Origin: Phycomyces nitens
Lineage: Eukaryota > Mucoromycota > Mucoromycetes > Mucorales > Phycomycetaceae
DNA length: 64,000 bases
Direction of reading: 5' to 3'
Assembly: GCA_022702545.1 (NCBI GenBank)
Contig: JAHRBC010000001.1
Coordinates: forward strand, 6,262,001-6,326,000
The notes beneath the pieces were generated by a model. That model saw only the letters and a program-made list of their open reading frames with translations, was not told the DNA's origin and did no database searches. Both the position numbers and the translations under genes were made by a program. Below, piece by piece: positions 45,838 through 58,201 of the stretch (the first letter of the stretch is position 1; each line of letters begins with the position of its first letter).

Positions 45838-47077
45838 ATGAACAACTTTGACATCTCCAAAATCTCTACCAGTAGTCCTATCTATGCATCTATTATGCGT
45901 AGTGCTATGGCTAATGTCCAGAACAGTGAACTTACCACTGCATCTACTTTGGCCACTGTAACAGCAGAAGAGACATCCAATTACCAGGATGATAATGAAA
46001 TCCGTAGCTTGCTAAACTCGGCAAATATCAAGATGGATTCTCCTGAAAATCAAAACAAGACAATTGGAAGTGAAGTGGGTGATTGCAAGACGTCAATTTC
46101 GCAGCTTGAGAAGGTCATTGATAGACTTGTCACTGGCCAGATCAGCATCAAGGATATTTTGTCTGGTGGAAATACTCCTGCAAGAACGATTGCAGTGGCC
46201 AGTTTGGTACCTCGGGGTGAGGAACCCTATGTTGTTGGAAAGAGATATCCAAAGATCTCAGTAAGTCTTGACTAGACATAAAATCAATAAGAAGAGTATC
46301 TAAAACCAATTTATAGAAATTAATCAATGGCTATATCAAGCACCTGAACTTCACCAGTGACAACCCTGTCAAGATAATAGAGAATGATGCCAAGCAAGGG
46401 TGGTCCTTGACTAGCTACTACAACAGTAGCTATAACAATGCACTGGCCATAAGGCTGATCACCTACTTGGGAAGACAAGAGGCAGGAAAGGCGATCCCTT
46501 TGAATGATCTTGCCAAAATGGTAAAAAACCATTTTGTCAACCAGGTGCGCCAGTGCCAGCAAACCCCAGAGGCTGCAGACAGAAAAAGACTTGCATGCAG
46601 AAGACGACAGCAAACTGTTACGGTAAGTTTATATTTTAATCAATATAAAACTGTTATTTTCTTACACACTTAATATACAGATTCTTCGTCGCCGAATCAA
46701 GGCATACAACAAGTACAGAGACCAGATTGACAGAGAGATGGGCAGAAAAAATTGCGACCATGCCCTCCAAAAGGAAACCATGTCTGAAGATGAGACTGAT
46801 GGAGAAGATAAGGTAAAGGCCTTTCGCCCTAGCTGGAGAAGTGACGAGGTAATTATTTTAGCATAGTTTTTCATATTAAAATTCTATATCTTTTATTGAT
46901 ACACCTTATTATATTCAATAGCTCCAGACTTTTATAGATCTTGTTGATGATTTTGCTTCCCAGTCACTAAAGAAAAAGGGAAGCTCCATTTTGAAACGCG
47001 TCCGAGTAGTTCGTCAAAAGGATGTACCAAAGGATTTAGCAGTCCCATTGGCCGCGTGGACAATAAATAATGAATAA
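45838..47077 (+). CDS. Element D accessory protein (350 aa, four exons)
   Basis: Exons 45838-46260, 46317-46622 (306 nt), 46681-46848 and 46922-47077, phase 0, 1053 nt. Exon 1 is longer than in A-C (141 residues) and starts MNNFDISKIS; it has a heptad-like stretch (ISQLEKVIDRLV). Exon 2 is diverged but aligns by length and has NHFVNQVRQCQ where the others have a DIREKV..F.SR segment. Exon 3 has MSEDETDGEDK and RPSWRSDE. Exon 4 begins LQTFIDLVDDF and ends PLAAWTINNE. Intact. It converges on the transposase (86 bp between stops). Confidence 0.8.
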
Positions 47078-49422
47078 ACTATCTATTTTATGTTTTATAT
47101 TTTTTGGCTATCTTTTGCTGCAGATACTTTTGTGAGATAAGGATAGGTAAAGATATTTATTTTTAAGCATATATTTTTCTAAGAACAGGAGCAACAATCA
47201 TCTTAACATTTCCTGTCTCAGTTGTATGCTCACCAATGGCAACCGACAGCAAGATTCGGTGCACTGGCAAGATATTTTGATAATCCCCTCGGGCAAAGGC
47301 AAACTCATTCAACTCTATCCCTTCATCACTTCTTGTGTTCAGACCAGATGACCTATACCATTTGACATAAGCAAAGGTATGATTGTCAGGTTGAAGAGTC
47401 TGGGGATTCACAAGTGAGTTGACAAACAAATACTGAATCTGACCAGTAAAGGCACTTATACCACGGTCATTGTTCTCTTGGAAGATTGCCTGTATATATG
47501 ACCCGCAGCGAACTGCACCATTGCTCCCTTTGTATATCTGGCCAAGCAAGTTGATTGATGGGAACTTCTGGATCATATTGTTGACAAAGACATTGCCGAA
47601 CGAAGCTTGCTGGTAACTGCGAAGAGAATCATCGTCATAGGAGTCTCTGTAGAACTCAAGAAGATGCTCATACTCTTCTTCTACCATTCGTTCATATTGC
47701 CCTAGGGAAAGTGGGAAGGCCGACGAAGGAAGAGGTTCATTGCCTTTGATGTTGACAGTACTGAACTGCGCGGAATCAAGAAAGACTTTTAGGTCAAACC
47801 TAGGAGAAGCAACTTGGAAATATGGGGCGGTGGTGACAGTGGTGGTTGCAGTGGACGCATGGACAATTGGAGCAGGAGGAGGAGTAAACTCGACGAGTTC
47901 AGAAAGCAATGCAATATACAATGCATTTCCAATTACGGCCATCATTCTACAAGCAATATCAACCTTGCAAGAGTCCTCAAGATATTTTCGCATGAACGTG
48001 GCCTCAAAGCCGTCTCTCTTGTTTGTCGTGTAGTTCTTCAGTACACCATTGTACCTCTCGAAGCTGAAAAGCCAATAGCTGTATACTGGCCCAAAGTTGA
48101 CGATCGTCTCATGAAGATGCAGATGTAGATGCATGTTAGGTGAGATAAAATCTGCACCATACAAGTTCTGACATCCTTGTCCAAACAACTCCAAACAGAA
48201 ATGGGCTTCGGCTAACTCGTCTTCTGATATGCTGGGCTTGGACAAGTATCGGCAGGCGTTGACGAAGCACATCCAATTGTCAAGATTGTCCCTTGGCAAC
48301 CGGTCTTTCAAGAGGACAGGCGAGTATACCAGGCACCAGGACTTCCATTTGTCGGCCTTCATGAATGGGAAGTCCTTGCCAATCTTCTTCTTGAGGGTGC
48401 TCATATCTGGGGGAAGGACCATATTGTCAGCCTCTTGTTGCATATCGGCCAAGTCTCTGTTGGTGATCAGACCAGCTGATCTCCACTTCTCCATCACTCG
48501 CTTCGAGGTTCCCAAGAAGAGGTTATGCATCGGGTCAATGATGGTGCACTTGACTACATTAAAGTACTCAAGATTGTGGAGTTCCGACCAGCGGACTCCA
48601 TTCTCCTTTTCCATCCTCTTTTGGTCTGCCTCACTCGATGCACGCTTCCAGGCCAGGGCATCACGACGATTATCTGCTTCGGTTTGAGGCACCCACTCGG
48701 AAAAGACAAAACCAGAATAATCAACACCGCCATTCCCTGGGAGATGGGAGAACTGGCGATTGCACTTGTGGCAGGCATTGGTGCTCATGTGGGATGTGAA
48801 TCCGCATGTCTTGCAAGCAGCAGGAATGTCGCAGGCAACAAGGAAAAGAGCAGCACGGACAAGAGCACCAGAAGGACAGCGCACAGTAGGGATCACCACA
48901 CCCACATACAAGGATTGGAGCTCGGCAACAAGAGGATGGAGGTAGTGATTGATCTCACTGGTCTTGGCTTCTTTTGGGCCAGGCATGAGGCCAACAAGAA
49001 TGGTGTTCTCCTTCTTGTATCGTTCGTCTTGTGGCAAGTTGTTTATGGACATGTAGATTGCCCCACAAGAGTAAGTAACCCCATCAAAAAGTTGAAACCA
49101 ATCAATGTTTAGAGTCAACATGATTGATCGTTCATGAGCCACGAATTGCTGACCATTGCTGTCTTCCAGATTGCTCCACTTGGCACCATCATAGACATCA
49201 AACATCATGCCTGCAACTTGCTGTCTATGTCTCCAGTGATTGATACTGCTTTCGAATCCAGGGCGACAGAAGAGAACGGACAAGGCAGAAATCAAGGAGT
49301 TGTACATATACACCTTCTTTGGCAGTGCTACGTTTCTCGAAGGCTTGAAGAGATCGGCGCCACATATACCACCAGAAAGTCTTCTGAAGTTGCAGCACTA
49401 GGGAACACCGTCAAACTCCATT

Positions 49423-49553
49423 GTGAAAGTTTACTTTACGGGAATAACCTCTGAGTTTATTATGCTTTGAACTTGGGAATTAGATATAGCATATGTTCCT
49501 TATTATGGAACAGTGATTATAGGAATATATCTGGAAGTGACCCTGCTGTCACA
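49423..49553 (-). repeat. Retro-4 3' LTR
   Basis: 131 bp, TGTGACAGCAGGG...CTTTCACA on the minus strand. The pol frame ends one base before it. Confidence 0.93.
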
Positions 49554-52500
49554 TCATCCCCTCTCTAGCTGAGTGTTTAGCGATTTTGGGAATAGATAAA
49601 GCTGTTCGTGATGTGCGGTCGTGTTGCGATTTGGTTTCTTGATATCTTGTAGTAAGAAACTTGTGTTGTCCTGATTCGTTTGTTTTTCGATTTTCCATGG
49701 ACCACTAAACTTCGCCTTTGGGAACTTCCATGTTTCCTTTGGTCTAATCTTCATTACAATATCACCTGGTTTGAATACTGGACGTTCTTTCCTATTTTTG
49801 TTGTAATGGCGTTGTTGTCTTTCTTGAGCCCTTTGGATGCTTATTCTTACATCGTTTTGTATTATTGGTAAGTAGTGATTTAAGTAAGCAATCCAGGTTT
49901 TTGTCGTGTGTGTCTGCATGTTTGGAGGGTTGAGTTCTGCTGTCGTTGGGAGAGTTGCTTCTCTTCCGAACATTACTTCAAATGGTGACTTATTTGTGGA
50001 GGCTTGTTTTGAGGTGTTGATCGCAAACGTTACAAAAGGTAAATACTCATCCCATAATTGCAGTTCATTCTCGACATATGTCGCCAGTGATGTTTTTATG
50101 GTTTTGTTCATTCTTTCTACAAGGCCATCCGTCTGTGGGTGTTCCACGCTTGTTGTTGACTTTGCTATGCCTAATCGCGCACATACAGTTTTCATAGCTT
50201 CAGATACAAAGTTGGTTCCATTATCGGTTATCAATCTATTGGGCACACCATAGATGAGAACTACTTTGTAGAGCAACACATTTGCTATCTCGTTTGAGTC
50301 GAATTGTGTTAGCGCCGCCGTGATAACCCATTTGGTTAGATATTCCATCATCACCAGCAAATATCTGTTTCCTTTTTGTGAACATGGTAGAACGGCAATG
50401 TCTGCCGCCCACACCTCCCCTGGTTTGTGTACTATGATACTGCGCAGTTGTTCGTATTTATGAGTGGGATGTTTATGTCTGATACACACTTCACAGCTTT
50501 GTACAAATTTGATAGTGTCATTGATGATGGATGGCCACCACCCATGTCGCCTTGCCTTGTCCAGTGTCTTATCTCATCCGAGATGTCCTGCTGTAGGGTG
50601 GGAATGTACTGAGGTAAGATAGGCCTTCCTGAGTGAGAGTGGAACAACTACTACAGGTACAGAATTTCCATAGAACAAGACACCCTCTTTTCTTGTGAAT
50701 TTAGGATTATGTGTCCGAGATATCTCTGATACGTCTGGGTCCCATTGTTGGCCTTCGCGAACAGCATTCATGGTGATGTGTTGGCTATCATAAGTGTCTG
50801 GAACTGTCGAATTTTGGGTCAGACATACGCGGCTCAATGCATCGGCATCTTTGTTGTCGATACCTCAACGATGTTGTACGGTAAAGTCATAGTTGAATGT
50901 TTCCACTATCCACCTGGCAATCCGTCCACGAGGTTGTTTGGTGGACAATATTGCTTTGAGGGCTGCATGGTCTGTGTATACGGTTAATACTGCTCCGTGA
51001 ACATAGCAATGGAAATATTGTAGCGCCCATACTACTGCCAGGCATTCGCGTTCTGTGGTACTGTAATTTCTTTCGGCGGGTGACAGTGAACGACTAGCAA
51101 AAGCAACTGGCTTTGTCTCTTGGACCAACGCGGCACCAAGTCCTTTATCACTGGCATCCGTGTGTAGGTCATAAGGTAGGTTTGGGTTTGGATACGATAA
51201 CTGTGGCAACTCTGCCAGTTTGCTTTTTAGACTTTTAAATGCTCGTTGCTCTGGATTATCCCAAGTCCACTCTACGTCTTTACGCAACAAACGGTATAGT
51301 GGTGCTGCAATTTCGGATAGGTTCTCGAGAAAACGATGATAAAAGTTGCAGATACCCAGGAACTGCTGTAACTCGTTTATCTTTTTTGGGATTGGCCACT
51401 GTAGAATGGGTGCTGTTTTGGAAGGGTCAGGTCTTATACCATTGCCGGATACTAGGAATCCCAGAAACTTCACTTCTGCCTTCCAAAAGTTGCATTTTTC
51501 AAACCAATCTTTAGATTCCATTTAGCCAGGGTTCGGATTACTTCATCCAGATGCTCCACATGTCTTTTCTCTGTTTCTGAATATATCAGTACATCATCAA
51601 TGTAAATAGTGACAAATGGCAAATGGCCAATCACTTGTTGCATGAATCTTTGAAAAGTTGCTGGGCCATTTGTTACCCCAAATGGCATGACATTAAATTC
51701 AAACAGGCCTTCATCCGTTGAAAATGCAGTTTTACATATGTCGGCTGGATCTACTGGTATTTGCCAGTATCCTGACTTCAAGTCAATTGTCGAGAATATT
51801 TTGGCAAAGGTTAACTTATCCAGTAAGTCATCTATTCTTGGGAGTGGGAACTTATCCTTCCTGGTGATCGCATTGAGTTTCTTGTAGTTTATACAGCATC
51901 GTAAAGATCCATCCGGTTTAGGTACGAGTATCGGTGGTGAACACCATGGGCTGTTACTAGGTCTTATGACACCTTTTTTTAACATAGTCTCCACTTCCTC
52001 CGTCAGCGCCCTGTTTTCAGCCGGTGAACGGTGATAACGAGGAGAAGTAATAGGAAGATTTTCTCCCGTATCAATTCTATGACATATCGGTGCGTTGGTG
52101 ATGGTTTGTTGTGGACTATCATCATATATGGCTGAATGTTGTGCTAGGATGTCGCGTACTGCCTGAGGAATGTTGTTTAACACTTGGACACTGTCTGATG
52201 TGACCACCTTAGGTGGAGCTCGAGGTGTTATAGATTTATTGCTCAGATCCAACAGTAAATCGTGTGCCGTTAACCAATCCATTCCCAATATCAGGTCTAC
52301 GTTTTGTTTGTCCACAATCCTCATTCTAGCTTGATAATCCTGGCCATTTATAATTACTTCGCTCACTGCCTCTTTGTTCGACATTTCCTTTGACTTGTTT
52401 CCGTATTCAATGCACATTGGAGTTGCTTGCTGTATCACTATATCAAGTTTCTCTACTAAGCGTGTGCTTATGGATGAAATCATGGATCCTGTGTCCACCA

Positions 52501-52696
52501 AGGCTGGAATTTCTTTGTTATGTATGGATACTTGGATGACAAACTGAGAATGGTTGCTACTAATGGCATTTGACTTTATTGAGACTTGCGAATTGCTTTG
52601 AAACATTTTTGCAAACAAATGTGATTCATAATCTTGACTCTCCTCTTCCCCCTCTTCGGCTTCTTGGGTTTCCTCCGTAGTCTGCACGTTTGTCAC
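49554..52696 (-). pseudogene. pol: Retro-4 pol, multiply broken
   Basis: Protease is ALVDTGSMISSIS. RT has FSTIDLKSGYW and catalytic TIYIDDVLIYS. At about 51488-51492 an A run (TTGAAAAATGC) is one base short, so RT continues in another frame (51521-50865) as KCNFWKAEVKFLG. RNase H follows (HTDASD, YTDHAAL). TGA codons interrupt at 50865-50867 (QHR-stop-GIDNK) and 50574-50576 (GHLG-stop-DKTL). The integrase core is in 50489-49554: VWAADIAVL, LITDNGTNF and PQTDGLVERMN. No chromodomain. The enzyme order is the gypsy order, but no functional polyprotein can be made. Confidence 0.9.
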
Positions 52697-52702
52697 TCTG
52701 TT

Positions 52703-54268
52703 TCAACAAGCAATGGCACGGTGACCCTTCTTTCCACATACAAAACAATCGCCTTGAAACTTTTTTTCTTTTGGCTTTTCTTTATCTTTATCTTTGTATG
52801 ACCTTGTTCGCCGTTGAAAAGCATGGAATTTTTGGGCATTCATTTCCACATCTTCCATGGGTGTCGCAATTGTCTCTTGGCTTGGCCCTGCAGTGGGCAC
52901 GCCACTTCCCCGGTTTAGTTTGGCCAAAGTGGACAACTGTCCCAGTGCTGATTTATCAGCCCGTTCCAATGCAATTGCATAGTTTATTGCGTCTTTTAGG
53001 CTGGTTGGGTTGTGTCGGCACACTTCTTTGCGTACGTCGGGTCGAATATGCTGGTAGAAGAAATGGAGCTGAACTGATTGTGGCATTTTGTTGTCTACTC
53101 TTTCGAGAGTCTCTTGCAAAGTTTGACCATATGTCAACATGCTTTCGCGTCCCTGATGCATCCCAGATAGTTTTGTCAATGCGGACACAGATGAGTCGCC
53201 TGCCCCAAAATAAGCCTTGAATTCCTGGGTAAGAGAATGGAAATTGTCCTGAACTTGCTCAGTTTGACATTCCCACCAGCTGGCGGCGGTTCCTCTCATA
53301 GACATCATGAATTCACGGCACTTGTCTCCCTCACTCCATTGAAAATATTTAGCCGCACAGGAAAATGCTTTGAGAAAGGAGTACGGGTCCTCTTCAATGG
53401 TGCCACCAAAAATAGGTATATCTGTTCGTGTTCGTCCTCGTCGGTCGTTGGTCAGGGTGGCCAGTGCATTTTGTTGTACTTGAATTATTTGTGAGGTGCT
53501 TTGGAAATGTTGATGGCTGTCTTCGTCTCTAATCTCAACACCAGACGCTTGAGATGATCTTGACGAAGTATCAGGTCTCGAGTGGACAGGTATGGTGGGT
53601 GGGCGATGTGAATTTGTAAGTCTCGGTGGTGTAACCAACGTGGGTACCTCAATCTCTTCGTTATCAACCTGTCTGTACTCGTCTTGGACTCTCTCGGGAA
53701 TTTCCACTTGTCTCAACTGCTCATACATGCTGTGCATGTTTACCTGCATCTGGAGCAGTTCCTGTTGGTGTCTATTCTCTTGTGAATTTAGGCATAAGAT
53801 CATTTCATCTTGAATCGCTTGAATCTGAGACGAAATTCGTGCCTTTTCCAGTTTGTCTTTTTGTTGGCGATCTCGTTCAGCTGCCTGCTCAACCATATCC
53901 TTCCAGTGCTTTTCCAAATTTAAGGACTTTTCTTCAACCTGCTTCGCCAGTTCTTTTTCAGCCTTCTTTCTGATTTGTCGGTCATGGTTTTCTTGCCACT
54001 CGTTGACTTGTCTTGCCATGTTTGCTTCTTTCTCGGCCTGCCACAACTCAGCTTGTTGCTGTAAGGCGTCCTGAAGTCTTGCCATTTCTGTTTTATAGAA
54101 GTCTTCACGGGCTGCCCATTCTTGTTCAAATTGAAGAGCGAGGTAGTTAGAACCAACTTGTTCTTCATATCTACCCTCCCCCGTGTGAGAGGTTTGCGAT
54201 ACAGGTGGCTGGCCGGCCGTCCAAGGATCGACATCCTCGATAAACCCAGAGTAAAAACTAGGATTCAT
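52703..54268 (-). pseudogene. gag: Retro-4 gag, ending in a TGA in the pol frame
   Basis: 521 residues. The first half is a long charged coiled coil (from about residue 50 to 190, KAEKELAKQVEEK type). The capsid-like segment includes IPIFGGTIEEDPYSFLKAF and ASWWECQTEQ. It ends with a CCHC knuckle CFVCGKKGHRAIAC followed at once by TGA (52703-52705). The pol reading continues in the same frame (NRVTNVQ...), so gag and pol were probably one ORF and the TGA a mutated Arg codon. Regulated readthrough is the alternative. Confidence 0.85.
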
Positions 54269-54281
54269 TTCTTCGCCAAAA

Positions 54282-54296
54282 GGAGCTTCTCCACCA
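54282..54296 (-). promoter_or_regulatory. Retro-4 primer-binding site (tRNA type)
   Basis: One base inside the 5' LTR the minus strand reads TGGTGGAGAAGCTCC. That is complementary to a tRNA 3' end of the form ...CTTCTCCACCA. The tRNA was not identified; the two tRNAs of this window do not fit. Confidence 0.6.
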
Positions 54297-54297
54297 A

Positions 54298-54429
54298 TGT
54301 GAAAGTTTACTTTACAGGAATAACCTCTGAGTTTATTATGCTTTGAACTTGGGAATTAGATATAGCATATGTTCCTTATTATGGAACAGTGATTATAGGA
54401 ATATATCTGGAAGTGACCCTGCTGTCACA
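54298..54429 (-). repeat. Retro-4 5' LTR
   Basis: 132 bp, one extra A relative to the 3' LTR. It ends next to the TCCAT target copy. Confidence 0.93.
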
Positions 54430-55823
54430 TCCATGTATGTCTTGTGGCACTCGCCACACACCACGTAGCGCTGGACACCTTTGCAGACTTGGTTGAACCC
54501 TGTCATGGAGGAAAGACCACTCAAACTCAATGGCAGACGGAATGATTCACCAAAGTGCGCCAAAACCTCATTGAGGAACTTGATCAAAATTGCTCCTCCA
54601 GAGTTTACAACATATTTTGATATGAAAAAGGTGGCAAAGGCAGCAATGAAAGCATGGGTGTTATTCGCTGGCATGTTGGAGGATGAGAATTGTTCTATTT
54701 GGGTTTTGTATATTAATATATGATATCTATGTTTTTCTTGTACTTTTACTAACCTTCAAATTCTTCAGCTTCATATTCAGAGCCTTCCATTGTATCAAGC
54801 TCAATGATATCCTCATCTTCATTTTCAGCTATAAACAAAAATTGGTAACAGACACAGGTAAGTTTTCCATTGTTTTTTTTTGGAGCAAAAAAGTAAATAT
54901 TCAAGTGGCTGCAATTTATTATGCAATTTGAATAAAATTTTATACTTACATTCAACATGAGCATCAACATCATGGACCTCGGCATCAATCTCCATGTTAT
55001 TGTCATTCTCCATCTGAATTGCTTCAGCTGACAATACTATATTTTTTAAAATGTTTAATTACACTTTGAAATGCGAACAAATTATATATATATTACTTAC
55101 AAGAAGCTGTCTGCATAAAATGTCTGACAAGATCGTTATCAGCATGTCTTCGTGCTGTTTGGGCAGATACTGCTACAAATCCTTGGACATCGAGAGAGCA
55201 GACTGAGCACTGGCATTGAACTTCGTTATTGAAAGTGTTGTACATATTGTTTAAAGAGGTTATAGGATTGATATAAAGAAAAGTGGTTCAGGAACATAGT
55301 TTATTTTGCTTGTTTTATAGTTCAGGAACCATTTACATTACGTACATGCTGTTATTATAAATATTAACAAATTCACTTAATGATTGTATTTGGAAATTGA
55401 CATTATTTCATTTTAAATATATGACTATATACCAAGTAGTTGTTTTGTATATACATCTTTTAATAATATGATATCATGTCTATTTCTCCAACTCTTCATT
55501 AACCAAAGTACATCGTCATTAAAATATACTTTAACTAAATATATATTTCAAGTAGTCTCAGCTGCGCACTCTTGCCCATATTTGATAATTTATTTTCAAC
55601 ATCCCCAAGAATATTAATTTCGCGACCTTCAAAAGACAGAGAAAATATCGTAGTTGAATAATCAACAAAAATAAAGACATATTCTAATGTCCATCCAATA
55701 GAACTACCAAATATTCTTAACGTCGTCTAAAGTGAGCAATCAAGAAAAGGGCTAATCCAAGACCTATACTCCTCTCGTTTCAATTGATGTATTCAGAGTT
55801 GAAATCGGGTATTTTTTGCAGTG

Positions 55824-56482
55824 AATGGTGCCGAAATTATTAATTATCCTTGAATATTATTTTTTTATTTTAAAATATTAGTCATTATTATTATATACAC
55901 ATTGATTCATCTTAAATATATTGAATGTTTTGTCTATAAAATCAATAAAAAAGCAAGAATCGTAAAAATTGATAGTTTATAAAAATGAAAAAAAATAGTA
56001 CCAATTTTATTTATTTGTTTTGCAAAGTCATTTAAAATGTGTGCTATTTTGCATCAAATCTGCGATTTAGAGCTCATATATGAAATAAAATGCGAAATTA
56101 GGTCTCATCATTAAAAAATCATCAAAATGATGGAGTTAGAATTCATTTTTAAAAATTCGTAATAATTCAAAATTTCTAATTCTGGCTAATACAACCCTTC
56201 TTTTGCAGTGTGTACAACAAAACACAACACTAAATTTTAGTGTGAGTGGAAATTGAAAGAAAGGGGAAAAGGTTTTGTAAAGGAAAAATTAGAAAAATTG
56301 AGAGGCAAGAAAAAATGTCAAAGGGAAAAGGTGCAAAGGTCCTCGCTCGCCGTCGGCAAATGAAATAAATTGAGGACCACGTCATGACTACCTGCACCGT
56401 CAGTGACCTTGGCTACCCAAAACGGCCTAAAAATCGGGTTGTGATTGAGGCCGACAACACCACAACACACCATGTCAAGTGT
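55824..56482. other. AT-rich spacer with the end of an older family-U LTR
   Basis: Very AT-rich, no ORF. At 56461-56477 it has CACAACACACCATGTCA, the typical 3' end of a U repeat, followed by AGTG. A further U copy (left part not recognisable) therefore probably precedes U1. Confidence 0.5.
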
Positions 56483-57159
56483 TGACGTGTGATGTGTTTG
56501 TATGGTTGTGTATGGTAACCAAACAGGCGACAAATAAAATATATAAAAGAAACAATGAAAGAACCAGTAAAAGACTAACGAAACTCAACAGAAATATCCC
56601 CAAAATGACCGGGCAAAATATGACTGTTCTTCAGAGATCGAGAGCTTAAACTTAAAAGAATAAAATAACCGTAAAATTGATCGTAAAACTGACCGATGAT
56701 CTTTATTCATTAGAAAAGAATGTCTTTTATAGACAAAGAAAATAACTAAAAGAATAACCGAAAAATGAAATAATAAAATAATAAAATGATGCCATCAAGG
56801 CCAAAGGAAATATATAATAAAAAAATACTATAACATAGTAAAGAAAAGGGTAAGACAAAGAAGTAGGGGAAATAAACTAAAGAAGTACAGAATGGTGCAA
56901 TCCTGCAAGAAAGTGAGAAAGGATTCACAAAGGAAATATAAAAGGAAAGAGTATAAAAAAGGAAATAATAAAATGTGATAAAATAAAATAAAGAAAAATT
57001 GAAAAGAAAGAGAAATAAAGAAACTCGGGGATCGGCCATCCTTACTCGGCTCGGACTTCTTCTTCAGACTGGTCCAGCCTCCGACCCCTCCTAGGCCTGT
57101 TCCGGGCCCTTGGTCCGGCTTCATGGTCGAAACCGAACCTGCCCACAACACACGTGTCA
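56483..57159 (+). repeat. Family-U LTR, copy U1
   Basis: 677 bp, from TGACGTGTGATG to CACACGTGTCA. Shorter than U2 and U3. The GC-rich block 57050-57130 resembles 2640-2700 in the U copy beside tRNA-Pro. Minus-strand ORFs across it are low complexity. Confidence 0.65.
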
Positions 57160-57162
57160 GTG

Positions 57163-58197
57163 TGACGCGTGTTGAGTTTGTTGTGGTGTGAAAACAAGTC
57201 AGAAAATATAATAAATTAAATACCACTCGTTGACAATAATGATGGTGCGATAGAGATAGACAATAACGGGGGTAGAAACCGAAATTGGACAGCAAGAAAC
57301 AGACAAGAGAAAGAAAAGATGAAAATATGGATAGAGATATATAACTTCACTCGGGACAGTTGAATATATTCTTGACAGCAATGGAAACAGGGAGGAAGAG
57401 ATATAATAGGAGAGAGGAACTAGATAATTTCACTCAGGACAATTATTAAAGTTGACAGCAAGGTACTGGGAAGATACAGATTTGGACGGAAAAGGGAATT
57501 GGATGAAAAGAAAAATCAATCTTGGCACAGATATGACTAGGAATTTCTATACAAGACAATTCACTAGTTCAGGGACGGAAATTAAGAGAGAGGTAACTGA
57601 TAGTGTTTATTTGATGAAGATTTTGATCTCTTATATAGATTTGTAAAATATTACTTAATGATGAATTTCTAGATTAATTTTTGTAAATGAGAATGAGCAT
57701 GCGAAAAATAGATGAGATAATAAAGATGTTTTGGGAGGAAGTATGAATGATAAGACAAGATAATGATATGAAGGTGCAATAAGTATGAAATGTAGTGTGA
57801 AATGGTAAATGCAATGAAGGACAATGAAATAAAAGAAATGCCGATGTGCAGGAAAATGACTTGAGATGTAGATAAAGGAAGATGGTAGTTGATGCGCACA
57901 GACATGGATATGGGGAAGGGAAAGGTGAGATGATGACAAAAAGATGGGTACAAATGACAAATAAGGAAATGATAATGAGGGGTTTAAAATGAGAGCGAGG
58001 GTGACAAATAAGGAAAATCAAAGGGGTGCAGAGGAAGAAGGAATATGAGAGAAGTAAAGTGATTTGCGGTTGAGAAAAGGTGACGTTGCTAGTTGATCAG
58101 AAGGCTACGTCACACCTTTTTGGCAGAGAGAGCCTTGGAAAGCCACGTGAATGGGTGAGAAGTGGCCAAAGCTGGAAACCCTACAACACCCGTGTCA
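57163..58197 (+). repeat. Family-U LTR, copy U2
   Basis: 1035 bp, from TGACGCGTGTTGAG to ACAACACCCGTGTCA. Its first 500 bp are close to those of U3 (for example GGAAACAGGGAGGAAGAGAT in both). The ends form the short inverted repeat TGACGCG/CGTGTCA. Preceded by GTG and followed by AGTG. Confidence 0.75.
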
Positions 58198-58201
58198 AGT
58201 G

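Larger units (their letters stand above)
49423..54429 (-). mobile_element. Retro-4: Ty3/gypsy with short LTRs and tRNA-type primer site
   Basis: LTRs of 131 bp (49423-49553) and 132 bp (54298-54429), differing by one indel, target TCCAT at 49418-49422 and 54430-54434. Length is 5007 bp. Despite near-identical LTRs, the coding part has three in-frame TGA codons and one frameshift. Inserted in the transposase gene of D, same strand. Confidence 0.95.
47163..55245 (-). pseudogene. Element D Tnp2-like transposase, split by Retro-4 and frameshifted
   Basis: Exons 55245-55101, 55036-54950, 54828-54754, then 54694-54430 continuing at 49417-47163 after Retro-4. Exon 1 has CQCSVC...TARRHAD. The core is present: NIDWFQLFDG, DIPAACKTCGF with CHKC, IDPMHNLFLGTSKRVMEKW and GPVYSYWLFSFERYNG. 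The joined length is 3n+1. The upstream frame hits TAG at 49399-49401, while the other frame is open from about 49415 into the core, so one extra base near 49400 is the likely lesion. It is inactive because of Retro-4 and the frameshift. It converges on the accessory gene. Confidence 0.85.
44251..55823 (-). mobile_element. Element D: CACTG-ended transposon carrying Retro-4
   Basis: The left end is CACTGGAAAAAGTATACG (44251). The right end on the other strand is CACTGCAAAAAATACCCG (from 55823). The two match at 19 of 24 positions. Without Retro-4 it is about 6.56 kb, the family size. Order: micro-exon array (minus), accessory gene (plus), transposase (minus). No matching 3-bp target is present (TGA left, AAT right). 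It starts one base after X1 ends. It is the most diverged of the four copies. Confidence 0.85.

Noticed and set aside
49399..49401. TAG in the D transposase as a simple nonsense mutation
   Set aside because: The neighbouring frame is open across it and aligns with the other copies, and total exon length is 3n+1, so a one-base insertion is the better explanation.
54749..55034. Short minus-strand ORFs as separate small proteins
   Set aside because: They are exons 2 and 3 of the element D transposase read through introns; splice sites join them in phase.
57655..58021. Overlapping minus-strand ORFs rich in Ser, Leu, Phe, His and Ile (also 58705-59144)
   Set aside because: Low-complexity translations of the purine-rich strand of family-U LTRs. 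They are not conserved between U2 and U3, and have no recognisable domains.
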